A stretch of 64,000 nt of DNA from Bacteroidota bacterium (GTDB taxonomy: Bacteria; Bacteroidota; Ignavibacteria; Ignavibacteriales; Ignavibacteriaceae): contig JAKAGV010000012.1 of NCBI GenBank assembly GCA_021815405.1, positions 62,001 to 126,000 on the forward strand, in the 5' to 3' direction. Of this stretch, positions 25,029 through 33,967 are shown one piece after another. Every line of letters begins with the position of its first letter. Position 1 is the first letter of the stretch. Position numbers and translations under genes: made by a program. The notes beneath the pieces were generated by a model. It worked only from the letters and a program-made list of their open reading frames with translations, searched no databases and was not told where the DNA came from.

Positions 25029-27044
25029 TTAAACTAGAACAGCGTTTTTCTTCAAATAGCCTTTTTCTTTGTTAATCGTTCTTCTGTCAAAAATTAAATC
25101 GAATGTTATAGGAGAACTTGGGGCGGAACTGAAATTCAGAATAAATTTATCGTAAAGTATTTGAGTTGTTAAAATTCCTACTAATGCCATACTATCAAAT
25201 TCGCTTGCATCTTCTATCTTTGTTAATTTTTCTTTCAATTTGGTAACCATAGAAGGATTAAAAAGATTAAATTCTCTAATCTTTCTTTCAGACAGATATT
25301 CATCTACATATTCCAGGTTGTTGTTTAAAAGACTGTTTTTAATCGGAGCTCTGTATGGATGTTTAGGTCTCTTAATAATTGAAGCCGGTAAAACATCTTT
25401 AAGCATTTTCTTCAAAATTGATTTTTCATTTAATCCAACTATTTTAAGATACGAAGGGACTTTGCTCATGAATTCAATTATTCTGAAATCCAGGTAGGGC
25501 ATTCTGACCTCCAGTGAGTGAGCCATTGCTACTCTATCGCCCTGTGAAGATAACAGATAATTTGATAGGAATATTTTCATTTCCAGATATTGAGCTTTGG
25601 TTAATGAATCCCATTTATAAAACTTATTAGGCAATTGTTCTTTTAGTGCCAGATACGGATCATAGCCATTGTTTCTGGTGATTGTATCATCACTAAAGAA
25701 TCTTTTTAATCTGGATGTATTATTCCACCTAACAATATGCGAGAAGAAAGGATCGTCAGGCTTATCTATTCCAAATTTAAAGAACTCTTTAACGTTAGCT
25801 TTATTCCTTTCATCTTTGAAAATGTATGGATATAATTTTTCTAACAGGCTTGGTCGCATTTTAGACTCAGGAAATTTCGACCAGAAATATCTTATCATGG
25901 TTTCCTTAAAAATATTATATCCACCGAATACTTCATCTGCACCTTCACCCGTTAGTACAACTCGGAGCCCTTTTTGATTAACCAGTTTTGAAAGCAAAAA
26001 CAATGGAATAGGGGATAACCTTAACAATGGAATTTCACAATGCCAAATTACTTCAGGTAAAAATTTCCCGATTATTTCATTGGTCGCATAAACCTCACTA
26101 TGATCTACTTTTAAGTTGGAGATCATTTCTTTTTGGAATTCACCTTCATCAAAAGATTTTTCTTCAAATCGGATTCCGAAAGTTTGTAACTCATTATTAA
26201 AATGTTTATTGACTAGAGAAGTAATACCGGAAGAATCAAGCCCACCGCTTAAATAACATCCCACCGGTACATCCGCTCTTAATCTGATGGCAATCGAATC
26301 GATTAAAAGTTCTTTTAAGATATAGACTATATCACTTGTACTAAGGTTTACAAGCTCGTTGTCAATTGCAAAATCAAAATCCCAATATTTTGTTATAACA
26401 ACTTTTTTCTTTTCTAATTTTAAATATGAACCTGCCGGGAGCTCTTTTATGTTTTTAAATATTGTTTCGCCGGAAAGTGTGGTCCAAAAGGTAAATATTT
26501 GGTTTAACGCCGCGTAATTAAATTCAGGATGAATTTTTCTATTTGATAATATTGCTTTTATTTCAGATGCAAAGAGTAATTCTTTCCCGTTATAAAAGTA
26601 ATATAACGGCTTTTTACCGACTCTATCTCTTGCCAGGAAAAATTCTTTTTTAATGTTATCCCAGATAGCAAAGGCAAATTGTCCATTAAGCTTCTTAAGA
26701 CAATTCTCCTTTTCTTCTTCGTATAAATGTAAGACAACTTCAGTATCGGAAAACGTACGAAATCTATGACCATTTGCAATCAGTTCCCGCCTTAATTCAA
26801 TATAGTTATATATTTCGCCGTTGAAGACAATCCATAACGAGTTATCCTCATTATGGATCGGCTGAGTACCGTCATTTAAATCGATGATACTTAGACGGGT
26901 TTGTGCAATACCCATCCAGTCATCAATATAAATTCCTGCCTCGTTTGGACCTCGATGTTTTAGATAACTCGCCATTCTACTAATATTATATAGCGAGATC
27001 TTACCGGGCTCAATTAAATTAATTATTCCTGCGATTCCGCACAT
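25029..27044 (-). CDS. asnB: Glutamine-dependent asparagine synthetase-like amidotransferase
   Basis: 671 aa. Starts MCGIAG, so Cys2 is the Ntn nucleophile and the start is fixed. RGPNEAG (31-37), FNGEIYNY and SDTEVVLH complete the glutaminase domain. The synthetase domain has SGGLDSS (266-272) and the GEGADEVFGGY motif. All catalytic parts are present. In sugar clusters such proteins often amidate uronic acids or similar carboxylates rather than make free asparagine; here the acyl carrier protein and AMP ligases beside it support that. It overlaps the acyl carrier protein gene by 22 bp, so the two are translationally coupled. Confidence 0.9.
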   Translation of the reverse strand: MCGIAGIINLIEPGKISLYNISRMASYLKHRGPNEAGIYIDDWMGIAQTRLSIIDLNDGTQPIHNEDNSLWIVFNGEIYNYIELRRELIANGHRFRTFSDTEVVLHLYEEEKENCLKKLNGQFAFAIWDNIKKEFFLARDRVGKKPLYYFYNGKELLFASEIKAILSNRKIHPEFNYAALNQIFTFWTTLSGETIFKNIKELPAGSYLKLEKKKVVITKYWDFDFAIDNELVNLSTSDIVYILKELLIDSIAIRLRADVPVGCYLSGGLDSSGITSLVNKHFNNELQTFGIRFEEKSFDEGEFQKEMISNLKVDHSEVYATNEIIGKFLPEVIWHCEIPLLRLSPIPLFLLSKLVNQKGLRVVLTGEGADEVFGGYNIFKETMIRYFWSKFPESKMRPSLLEKLYPYIFKDERNKANVKEFFKFGIDKPDDPFFSHIVRWNNTSRLKRFFSDDTITRNNGYDPYLALKEQLPNKFYKWDSLTKAQYLEMKIFLSNYLLSSQGDRVAMAHSLEVRMPYLDFRIIEFMSKVPSYLKIVGLNEKSILKKMLKDVLPASIIKRPKHPYRAPIKNSLLNNNLEYVDEYLSERKIREFNLFNPSMVTKLKEKLTKIEDASEFDSMALVGILTTQILYDKFILNFSSAPSSPITFDLIFDRRTINKEKGYLKKNAVLV

Positions 27045-27307
27045 TGGTTTACCATTACAGAATTGTTATTTAATTTTCTATTCACATATTCATTCAGCTT
27101 AATTAAAGAAGAAAAATTCTCCGGAACAATTTCATCATCCTGTACAGAGAAGTTAAAAGTCTCTTCGACAAAACAGACTAATTCTAATATCCCCGTAGAA
27201 TCAATAATACCCTTTTCTAAGAAATCTGTTTCGCAGTTAAATTCATCCTCTTTGCCAAACAAATAATTATTAGTGATGAATGCTTTAAGTTTCTCAATCT
27301 GTTCCAC
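27023..27307 (-). CDS. Acyl carrier protein
   Basis: 94 aa with a GTG start preceded by AAGGAGG. The DS motif (GIIDSTGILELV, Ser37) is the phosphopantetheine site, followed by the acidic helix FVEETFNFSVQDDEIVPENF. Such a carrier would hold an acyl or amino-acyl group made by an AMP ligase of the cluster and deliver it to a sugar-acylating enzyme. Overlaps the AsnB gene. Not the fatty-acid ACP by sequence around the serine (GIIDSTG rather than LGADSLD). Confidence 0.88.
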   Translation of the reverse strand: MEQIEKLKAFITNNYLFGKEDEFNCETDFLEKGIIDSTGILELVCFVEETFNFSVQDDEIVPENFSSLIKLNEYVNRKLNNNSVMVNQCAESQE

Positions 27308-27354
27308 ACTAGCCTCCTTGCAATTTTAATTAAACTTATTTAATAATTTTTATA

Positions 27355-27948
27355 TCACGTAATAGTCCATGGGAATTTCCCGTCAAATCCTTTAACATAT
27401 ATGTTCCTACTTTCGATGAGGTTTAATATTTCATTTTTAAATTTTATATCTGGCGAGTTAAATTCATGGAAATCAAAGGATGGACATTCATTAGTCGCCT
27501 TTTTGTGTTGCTCAATAAATTCATCAAATTTTTGATATACTCTTGCCGGCACACCTGCCACGCATGAATTAGGAGGTATATCTCTATTTACAACAGAGCC
27601 AGCTGTTATTAATACGTTGGGTCCTATGGTTACGCCAGGTAAGATTATAACGTTGGTTCCTATAAAACAATTATCTTTTATTTCAATTTTCCCTAATCTT
27701 GCATAACCATCTGTAAATTTGAAAGTGGTGGCATCATGTGCAAGTATTACAACACCGTTGCTTAAAGAACAATTATCACCGATACTTATTAAATATGCAT
27801 ATCTTTCATCAATAGTAGCGCCGGGCATTATTGTTACATTTTTACCTAGTTTTAATCCATTATTTATAATTCTTTTTATTTTATTTTGATATTTCCATTG
27901 TTTAATGGAAAAATTTATAATTCTTAAAAGTTTGATAATTAAATTCAT
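27355..27948 (-). CDS. Hexapeptide-repeat O-acetyltransferase
   Basis: 197 aa. Left-handed beta-helix repeats from about residue 35 to 135 (NVTIMPGATI, YLISIGDNCSLSNGV, IEIKDNCFIGTNVIILPGVTIGPNVLITAGSVV) with the ALAHD-type segment VVILAHDAT carrying the catalytic His, as in maltose/galactoside O-acetyltransferases. Likely adds acetyl to a sugar from acetyl-CoA. An extra C-terminal segment of about 40 residues is not part of the repeat. Follows the second AMP ligase by 105 bp. Confidence 0.87.
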   Translation of the reverse strand: MNLIIKLLRIINFSIKQWKYQNKIKRIINNGLKLGKNVTIMPGATIDERYAYLISIGDNCSLSNGVVILAHDATTFKFTDGYARLGKIEIKDNCFIGTNVIILPGVTIGPNVLITAGSVVNRDIPPNSCVAGVPARVYQKFDEFIEQHKKATNECPSFDFHEFNSPDIKFKNEILNLIESRNIYVKGFDGKFPWTIT

Positions 27949-28053
27949 GATAAAACACTTTTCTTATTATGCACGTACATTATTTTTAAATCTTTATGCA
28001 TTTTAAGTCTAAACTGTTATACTAATTTTTTGAATATCTTTATTACTATACTT

Positions 28054-29484
28054 TTACTTAAAGACTTCTTCAATTTTTGAATAATCACGTTTTCCAGAGG
28101 GAGTTACAGGAATCGATCTTACAGCTTTGATATGAATAACCGAGTGATGAAGATGTAATATTTCGAATAACTTTTTTTGAACAATTTCTGGTAAAGCATT
28201 GTCATCAGATTGAATTATAATGTTTATACTTCCATCATTACCGAAACATGCAGCTGAACAATAAGTATAATTTTCAACTATTTTTTCTATTTCATCCAGA
28301 TTAATTCGAAAACCGAATACCTTAACAAATCTTTTCATCCTACCGGTAAGAAAAAAAAATCCTTCTTTGTCTTTTCTAGCCAAATCTCCGGTATGTAGTA
28401 CTCCTTTCAACTCATCACCTTTGACTAAACATTCTCTACTAGTTGCATAACCCATCATTACATTGTCACCCACATATACAAGTTCACCTTCATTGCCCGT
28501 TTCAGTTATGTCTTTGTCATCTGAAAAAATTTTTAATTTACCGTTAGGAATTGCAATTCCGATGGATCCGATTTTATCTCCAAGATACTCATAAGGAACA
28601 AATGAGATTCTAGCAGTTGCTTCGGTTTGACCGTACATTATGAATAACTTTATCCCCCGGCTTTTCGTTAAATTGTAAAAATATTTTTGCATCTCTTCAT
28701 TTAATCCCCCGCCTGCTTGAGTCATAGTTCTTAGTGTAGGCAGTTCAAGTTTCTCAAAATTAATTTTCTTTAACAGATGATAGCTATAAGGCACGCCTGC
28801 AAATGATGTACATTTATATCGATTAAATGTTTCCCAGAAACTTCTTAACACGAAAGTCTGCTTTGTTAATACGATACATGCACCTTTCAAAATATGGCTG
28901 TTTATTACTGATAAGCCATAAGAATAATTTAGAGGAAGACTTGAAATTGGTCTCTCAGTTTCTGTTATTTTTAAATATTGTGCTATTGATTCTGCGTTTG
29001 CCTGAATATTTTTATAACTTAATCGAACAAGTTTGGGACTTCCGGTAGTCCCAGAAGTAGATAATAATATTGCTAAATCATTAAATATTTTAAGACGTGG
29101 TTGTTCTTTTTCTATTACATTAATATTAATTCTATTATCAACGTTTTGTTTTTGATAACCTTTAAATAATTCTTCTTTAGTAGTTATAATTAGATCGGGC
29201 AAGTATAGGTTTATCAAATTTTCTTTTAATTCATTATCGGTTTTGGAATCTAACATGACGATTGCATGTCCGCTTCTGAGCAGACCGAAATAAGATAATA
29301 AGCAAGAATAAGAGTTCTCGCAAAATAGGAAGGCTAATTTTTTTTCGTTTTGAAATAAATAGTGCTCTAATCTTTGACAGTCAGAATTTAATTCTTCGTA
29401 AGTTATAGCTTTATTTTGATCACTATCAATAAAAGCTATATTATCAAAATACGTGGGTGAGAAGTCCCAAAACATTCGGTTCAT
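28054..29484 (-). CDS. Second AMP-forming acyl ligase
   Basis: 476 aa, somewhat short for the ANL superfamily. Motifs STSGTTGSPKLV, MYGQTEATAR, HTGDLARKDKEGFFFLTGRMKRFVKVFGFRI and the terminal TPSGKRDYSKI lysine. The N-terminal half is abbreviated relative to the 545-residue ligase. The PKGV motif reads PKLV. Activates a carboxylic acid for transfer to CoA or carrier protein. Two ligases, one carrier protein and a PaaK-like enzyme in one cluster imply acyl or aminoacyl decoration. Lies 31 bp after the SGNH-like gene. Confidence 0.85.
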   Translation of the reverse strand: MNRMFWDFSPTYFDNIAFIDSDQNKAITYEELNSDCQRLEHYLFQNEKKLAFLFCENSYSCLLSYFGLLRSGHAIVMLDSKTDNELKENLINLYLPDLIITTKEELFKGYQKQNVDNRININVIEKEQPRLKIFNDLAILLSTSGTTGSPKLVRLSYKNIQANAESIAQYLKITETERPISSLPLNYSYGLSVINSHILKGACIVLTKQTFVLRSFWETFNRYKCTSFAGVPYSYHLLKKINFEKLELPTLRTMTQAGGGLNEEMQKYFYNLTKSRGIKLFIMYGQTEATARISFVPYEYLGDKIGSIGIAIPNGKLKIFSDDKDITETGNEGELVYVGDNVMMGYATSRECLVKGDELKGVLHTGDLARKDKEGFFFLTGRMKRFVKVFGFRINLDEIEKIVENYTYCSAACFGNDGSINIIIQSDDNALPEIVQKKLFEILHLHHSVIHIKAVRSIPVTPSGKRDYSKIEEVFK

Positions 29485-29514
29485 AAAATAATTGGGAAGT
29501 ATTTTTATAAAATA

Positions 29515-30363
29515 TTATCTGTAATAACTTGAATATCTTTTGTAGTTTTCTTGATTGGATATAAAGGATATAAGTTTGGAGGCAATAAGACTCTGACCTT
29601 TTTCATTCAAATGCCCACCATCTATAGAATAGTCGTTAATTAAAAAATATATAGGGTCCCCGTTATAAATCTCTTTTTCTCTCTCGCCTGTTTCATAGGT
29701 CGATTCTATTTTCGCAATATCAAATATCTTATCTGAAGAATATTTCGATAAAATAAGTTGATTGTATTTATTCCTCATTACATTATCTAAAAGGCTATTA
29801 TCTGATCGTCCTTTTATCAAATCTTTAATTGACATTAAAAATGTCCTCTTTGAAGTTAATGGTACTGTAAAATGAAGAATTATCAAGTTGGGATATTTAC
29901 TCTTCAAGGTGTCAATTGTTGAAACGTAATATTTAAAGATATCATTAACATCGGTGTTTGACTTAATATCAGCAAAACAAAGCTTCATAAATGCTATGTC
30001 TAAGTTTTGTGAAGCTAATTGATTTATATATTTGGAAAAATCATCAATCTTGCTTTTTGGATCCCCGTTACTTCCAATATAAGAATGAACAAAATATTTA
30101 TCACTGCTTCGGTTAAAGTTTTCCAATCTATAAATAGTTAATTTGTTTATCCCGTTCTGGGAATAAAGTTCATTTATACCTTGAATAATGTTATCTCCAA
30201 CAGACCTATGCCCGAAGAAAATGTTCACATTACTTATTGTTTTCATTTTATGTAACAAATTTTCGTCCATTTTACTAGCTTTATTATTTTTTATGAGATA
30301 TAAATCAGCCAATATTATTATCAATAAAACAATAAGGATAGAAAGAAAATATTTCCGTTTCAT
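29515..30363 (-). CDS. Membrane-anchored SGNH-like hydrolase
   Basis: 282 aa. N-terminal membrane segment (about 5-25). Then FFGHRSVGDNII, where a Ser sits in the first conserved block, IAFMKLCFADI, LIILHFTVPL and a late SIDGGHLNEKGQSLIA that gives the D/H pair of the GDSL/SGNH fold. Such extracytoplasmic proteins add or remove acetyl groups on polysaccharides (compare AlgJ/AlgX and PatB). It sits between the ligase and deacetylase genes in the same operon. Activity uncertain because the first block is not the classic GDSL. Confidence 0.78.
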   Translation of the reverse strand: MKRKYFLSILIVLLIIILADLYLIKNNKASKMDENLLHKMKTISNVNIFFGHRSVGDNIIQGINELYSQNGINKLTIYRLENFNRSSDKYFVHSYIGSNGDPKSKIDDFSKYINQLASQNLDIAFMKLCFADIKSNTDVNDIFKYYVSTIDTLKSKYPNLIILHFTVPLTSKRTFLMSIKDLIKGRSDNSLLDNVMRNKYNQLILSKYSSDKIFDIAKIESTYETGEREKEIYNGDPIYFLINDYSIDGGHLNEKGQSLIASKLISFISNQENYKRYSSYYR

Positions 30364-30378
30364 TTCTTTTTTATTCTT

Positions 30379-31404
30379 TTACGCTGGTACTAAATTTTGC
30401 TGGGTCTTGTCTTGATTAGTTTTAGATCTCTCTTTCCACCAATATGCCATTTCATTTGGAAGACAGTACCAAGCATCACTTATTTGATTTAAATAATCCA
30501 GCAACTGTTCATAATATTTAAGGTGCTGGTTTTCAATTAAGTAATCCGGATGAGTTAAGACTAAGACCATTCCCTTATTTTTTATTATCCAATTAATTTT
30601 CTTTTTCCAGATTTCAATGCTATTTTCTTTTAATTCATAGAATAAAGTATGGTCTTGAGGAAGAGTATACGGCATCTCAACAAATTTACCTGCAATGAAA
30701 GGCCAAATGTATCCAATCCCTCCGGGGAACGGTTGATATGGGTCGTAATCAAAAGTGGAAGAATCATACAAAATATCCAACTCCTGCTGCCAAACTAAAT
30801 TTCTATGCATCATCGGAGATCTAAATCCCAATGCATTATACTTTTTTATAGCAGCATTTATTGCAGGTATCCGGCTATGGAATTCTTTATACGAAGAAAA
30901 TAATTTACCGTCGTGGTTATATCCATGGATACCGATTTCATTTTTTGTTTCAACAATAAACCGGAGGATACCTTCATCCATCCTGTACTTATACGGAACT
31001 ATATTCCATGAAGAATATAAATTATATTTTTGCTCCACTTTGATAACTTGAGGGATTGATTTTAATCCCAATTCGCCTTCCACATCGTGCGTTAGTATTA
31101 TTGCAGTCTTTTTTCTTTCAGGATAAAGGTCCTCCGGAAATTCTATCATCCCAATATTTAAATAAAGAAAGTTGATAAAGTCTTCATTTATAAAATATTT
31201 TTGGCATTTAATTGATGAGCTTATATACTTCTGAATTTTATGTCTGAATTTAAGCGGAATAAATGGTCTCAATAGGTTATAGTATATCCTTTGCTTCTTG
31301 CTATACTTACATTCAAGATTTCTCTCAGAAAGATATTTTTCAATAATAAAATATCTTTTTATTTCTTCTATGCTGATATTAGAGAATGGAGATAATAATA
31401 TCAT
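30379..31404 (-). CDS. Polysaccharide deacetylase-family protein
   Basis: 341 aa. NodB-type motifs: LTHDVE (catalytic and metal Asp), IGIHGYNHD (metal His pair), LGFRSP and the late VLTHPDY. No signal peptide, so it would act in the cytoplasm on a lipid-linked or nucleotide-linked intermediate, or be exported another way. A long N-terminal extension of about 100 residues precedes the domain. Polysaccharide deacetylases of this kind are usual in exosortase-type and other EPS loci. A second one is at 36441-37241. Confidence 0.85.
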   Translation of the reverse strand: MILLSPFSNISIEEIKRYFIIEKYLSERNLECKYSKKQRIYYNLLRPFIPLKFRHKIQKYISSSIKCQKYFINEDFINFLYLNIGMIEFPEDLYPERKKTAIILTHDVEGELGLKSIPQVIKVEQKYNLYSSWNIVPYKYRMDEGILRFIVETKNEIGIHGYNHDGKLFSSYKEFHSRIPAINAAIKKYNALGFRSPMMHRNLVWQQELDILYDSSTFDYDPYQPFPGGIGYIWPFIAGKFVEMPYTLPQDHTLFYELKENSIEIWKKKINWIIKNKGMVLVLTHPDYLIENQHLKYYEQLLDYLNQISDAWYCLPNEMAYWWKERSKTNQDKTQQNLVPA

Positions 31405-31733
31405 TTCAAAACTTTCCTAATATTTATTTAGTTGACAATTTCTGATTTGAGTAAGTTGTTAAAGTGTATTTTACCCATTTTTACTTATTCTTCTTTTATC
31501 TGAGATCTTTTAGTTATCCAAGATATACGAAGTTAAAAACCATTTATCAGAAATGGTTACTTAATATTCAATGTTTTTACTTTTATTTATTTGTAATTAA
31601 TTATTAAGGAATAATAAATGCAGTTTTAAAGAATTCTGAAATTACTCTGATTTCTCTCTGATTGTACTCAATTTATCCTCGCCCTGTAATTATAAGCCAT
31701 AAATGTTTGTACTTAAATATATACTGAACTTAT
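31405..31733. other. 329-bp intergenic region with a terminator-like hairpin
   Basis: No ORF. It separates two blocks of the polysaccharide cluster and contains the hairpin at 31538-31558. A promoter for the block starting with the deacetylase at 31404 is expected here but I cannot place it. Confidence 0.5.
31538..31558 (-). terminator. Candidate intrinsic terminator
   Basis: Perfect 8-bp stem AACCATTT/AAATGGTT with a 5-nt loop; on the minus strand the stem runs into a five-T run (GGTTTTTAAC). It lies about 175 bp after the end of the FemAB-like gene. The stem is short and AT-rich, so efficiency would be modest. Confidence 0.45.
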
Positions 31734-32735
31734 TTATTTTTTTGAGGACCTTAGATTATATATTCTGGATCCAAAGAAATATATTGGCTTATTTAAGATA
31801 TATCTGTATCTCCCATATTCTACAAGTTCTCCTCTGAATTTCTCTTTAAACTTAGCCGGACCATAATCTTGTCCTCTTAAAGCACCTCCGCCGAAATCAA
31901 ATATTGCATAACCATTTTTACATGCCCATTGGATTGTATTCCATACCAGAGCTTCGTTAGGATAATAATTATTAAACTCTGGCTTTGAAGCAGCATACCA
32001 GTCATAAACAGTTTTATTATAATTCAAAGATATCCGTGCAGCTATTATTTGAGAATTTAAATCCATTACAATTACTCTGATATATCCCTTAGGTTTTAAT
32101 ATCTTATATGCGTTAAAGAAAATTGATTTATCTATAAAAGGAATGTTCTTTCGCTTGTACAATTCTTCAATTAATTCAACCACATTATGCAGTTCATTAT
32201 CATTTATTTCTCTTACTTTACATTTAGCCTTTTCCGATTTCCTAATATGATTTCGTGTATATGAATTTAATGAACTGAAAATATTTTCTTCTCCGCACTT
32301 CAAATCAATTAAATAGTTTTGGTAGGGAAGATATTTAAAATCCTTAACTAAACTCCCGTCTTTTTTCAAATCAAATTTTTCGGAATTACGGATTTCAATG
32401 AATAAAGCTTTTCCCTTAGCTTCATTTATCAACTCACTCATAAGCATATTGATACCGCAAAAACCGTATTCGTTCTGTTCATAAAGAGGAGTAGAGTATA
32501 GAATTATCCTATTAGTAAGACTTTGAGGTAAGTGTGTTTTTATCTTTACGAGTACTGGAAACATTGCAGCAACGATCTTCTTTTCCTGTAATACGAATAA
32601 AGGATTTACCTCAAATCCATCAGAAGTATTAAACACTTCGTTCATTTCCGGTGAAGAGAAAATGTTGCTTTTAGAGAATCCAAGCACAAAATTCTGCCAC
32701 TCAATGTTCTGGTAATTTAAAGACTCAATTTTCAT
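31734..32735 (-). CDS. FemAB-like GNAT-fold transferase
   Basis: 333 aa. Features of the FemAB/GNAT-like family: SPEMNEVFNTSDGFEVNPLFV near the start, a central TRNHIRKSEKAKCKVRE helix with many basic residues, and the C-terminal YDWYAASKPEFNNYYPNEALVW and IQWACKNGYAIFDFGG stretch. Members transfer aminoacyl or acetyl groups and occur in PEP-CTERM/exosortase-linked polysaccharide loci. With carrier protein and acyl ligases nearby it may decorate the sugar; the donor is unknown. Confidence 0.82.
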   Translation of the reverse strand: MKIESLNYQNIEWQNFVLGFSKSNIFSSPEMNEVFNTSDGFEVNPLFVLQEKKIVAAMFPVLVKIKTHLPQSLTNRIILYSTPLYEQNEYGFCGINMLMSELINEAKGKALFIEIRNSEKFDLKKDGSLVKDFKYLPYQNYLIDLKCGEENIFSSLNSYTRNHIRKSEKAKCKVREINDNELHNVVELIEELYKRKNIPFIDKSIFFNAYKILKPKGYIRVIVMDLNSQIIAARISLNYNKTVYDWYAASKPEFNNYYPNEALVWNTIQWACKNGYAIFDFGGGALRGQDYGPAKFKEKFRGELVEYGRYRYILNKPIYFFGSRIYNLRSSKK

Positions 32736-32759
32736 CTTAAATGATACACCTTCAAGTAA

Positions 32760-33935
32760 TTAGTTTAATCTTATAGTTTGCAAATAACTATTTGCTTGAT
32801 CATCCCATATATATTTTTGTAAAAACCTTTTACTATTAGTAACAATTTGTTCACGTAGCTCTTTATTCCCCATTTTTATAATTGCATTCGATAAATCTTC
32901 AACATCATCTGGATTGAAATACAAAGCCATGTCTTCATCAAAATATCTCTGAATACTTTTAAGTTTCGGAACAATTGAGGGTAGTCCAATCGCAGTATAT
33001 TCCAGAAGCTTAACAGGAAGCATGCAATATTCGGAAAGAATGCTTCTGCGGTTCGATATTAATCCCGCATCATATTTTTCAATTTCATCCTGAAGTTTCT
33101 CTACCGGAATTGGATCTTTGAATATGATGAGATTATTGAATATGCCTCGTTTTTTACAAATCTCAACTAACTCGTTTTTCTGTTCCCCGATTGCTCCTAT
33201 AATTGTAAAAGACACACTCATTTTTTTACTGGCTCTCTCGACTGCTGCTATTGCTAAATCCAACCCAAGCCGATAGCTTGCAGTTCCATGATAAACAAAT
33301 CTTATATGTGAATTAGATGGATATGATATCCGTTCATGGAATTTATTTTTATCAGGAAGATTTAGGAATACATAGAATTGATTATGTTTTATTCCGTTAC
33401 TTTCAAGAAATTCTTTTTGTGAATGGTCTGAGCAGAAAAGGAAATTACTTACTTTAACGGAGATTAATGTTTGCATTTTCGTAATTTTATATAACAATGA
33501 ATTTGAATTAAGATTAAATTTTGCTGATAATCCCGCGATCATAATATCATGCATATCTAATATTATTTTTGCCCCGAATATTTTTGGCACAATGGCGCAG
33601 AATACAAGTATGTCGGGCTGGTTGTTAACATGAACAACACAATAATGTCTTTGAAAGAACTTGAACGTTACTAAAGCAGTTGCTTTAAAAATAAAAAGAG
33701 AGTAATTCAAAAAGTATAAAATTCTGCTTTTGCCTTGATATTTCTTTTGAACGAAATAGATATCTAAGTTTTCCTTATGGGATAATATTTCTTTTGAATA
33801 TTTGTCCTCTAGACAAATAACATCAACCGAAATACCTTTTTCAAGGAGAATATCAACGTATCCTTTTATTCGGGCATCATCATAATACTCGGCATAAGCC
33901 AACATTAAAACAGTTTTGCGGTTCATATTAAACAA
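32760..33935 (-). CDS. GT4-type glycosyltransferase
   Basis: 391 aa. GT-B fold: LMLAYAEYYDDARIKGYVDIL at the N-terminus, VHVNNQPDILVFCA, LDMHDIM in the middle and the donor side with VYHGTASYRLGLDLAI, ISNRRSILSEYCMLPVKLLEYTAIG, where the E of KLLEY is the usual conserved glutamate. Overlap or spacing of 24-32 bp with its neighbours indicates one operon. Donor and acceptor sugars cannot be deduced. Confidence 0.87.
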   Translation of the reverse strand: MFNMNRKTVLMLAYAEYYDDARIKGYVDILLEKGISVDVICLEDKYSKEILSHKENLDIYFVQKKYQGKSRILYFLNYSLFIFKATALVTFKFFQRHYCVVHVNNQPDILVFCAIVPKIFGAKIILDMHDIMIAGLSAKFNLNSNSLLYKITKMQTLISVKVSNFLFCSDHSQKEFLESNGIKHNQFYVFLNLPDKNKFHERISYPSNSHIRFVYHGTASYRLGLDLAIAAVERASKKMSVSFTIIGAIGEQKNELVEICKKRGIFNNLIIFKDPIPVEKLQDEIEKYDAGLISNRRSILSEYCMLPVKLLEYTAIGLPSIVPKLKSIQRYFDEDMALYFNPDDVEDLSNAIIKMGNKELREQIVTNSKRFLQKYIWDDQANSYLQTIRLN

Positions 33936-33967
33936 ATATTAAACGATAAATAAATGAGAACTGAGGA

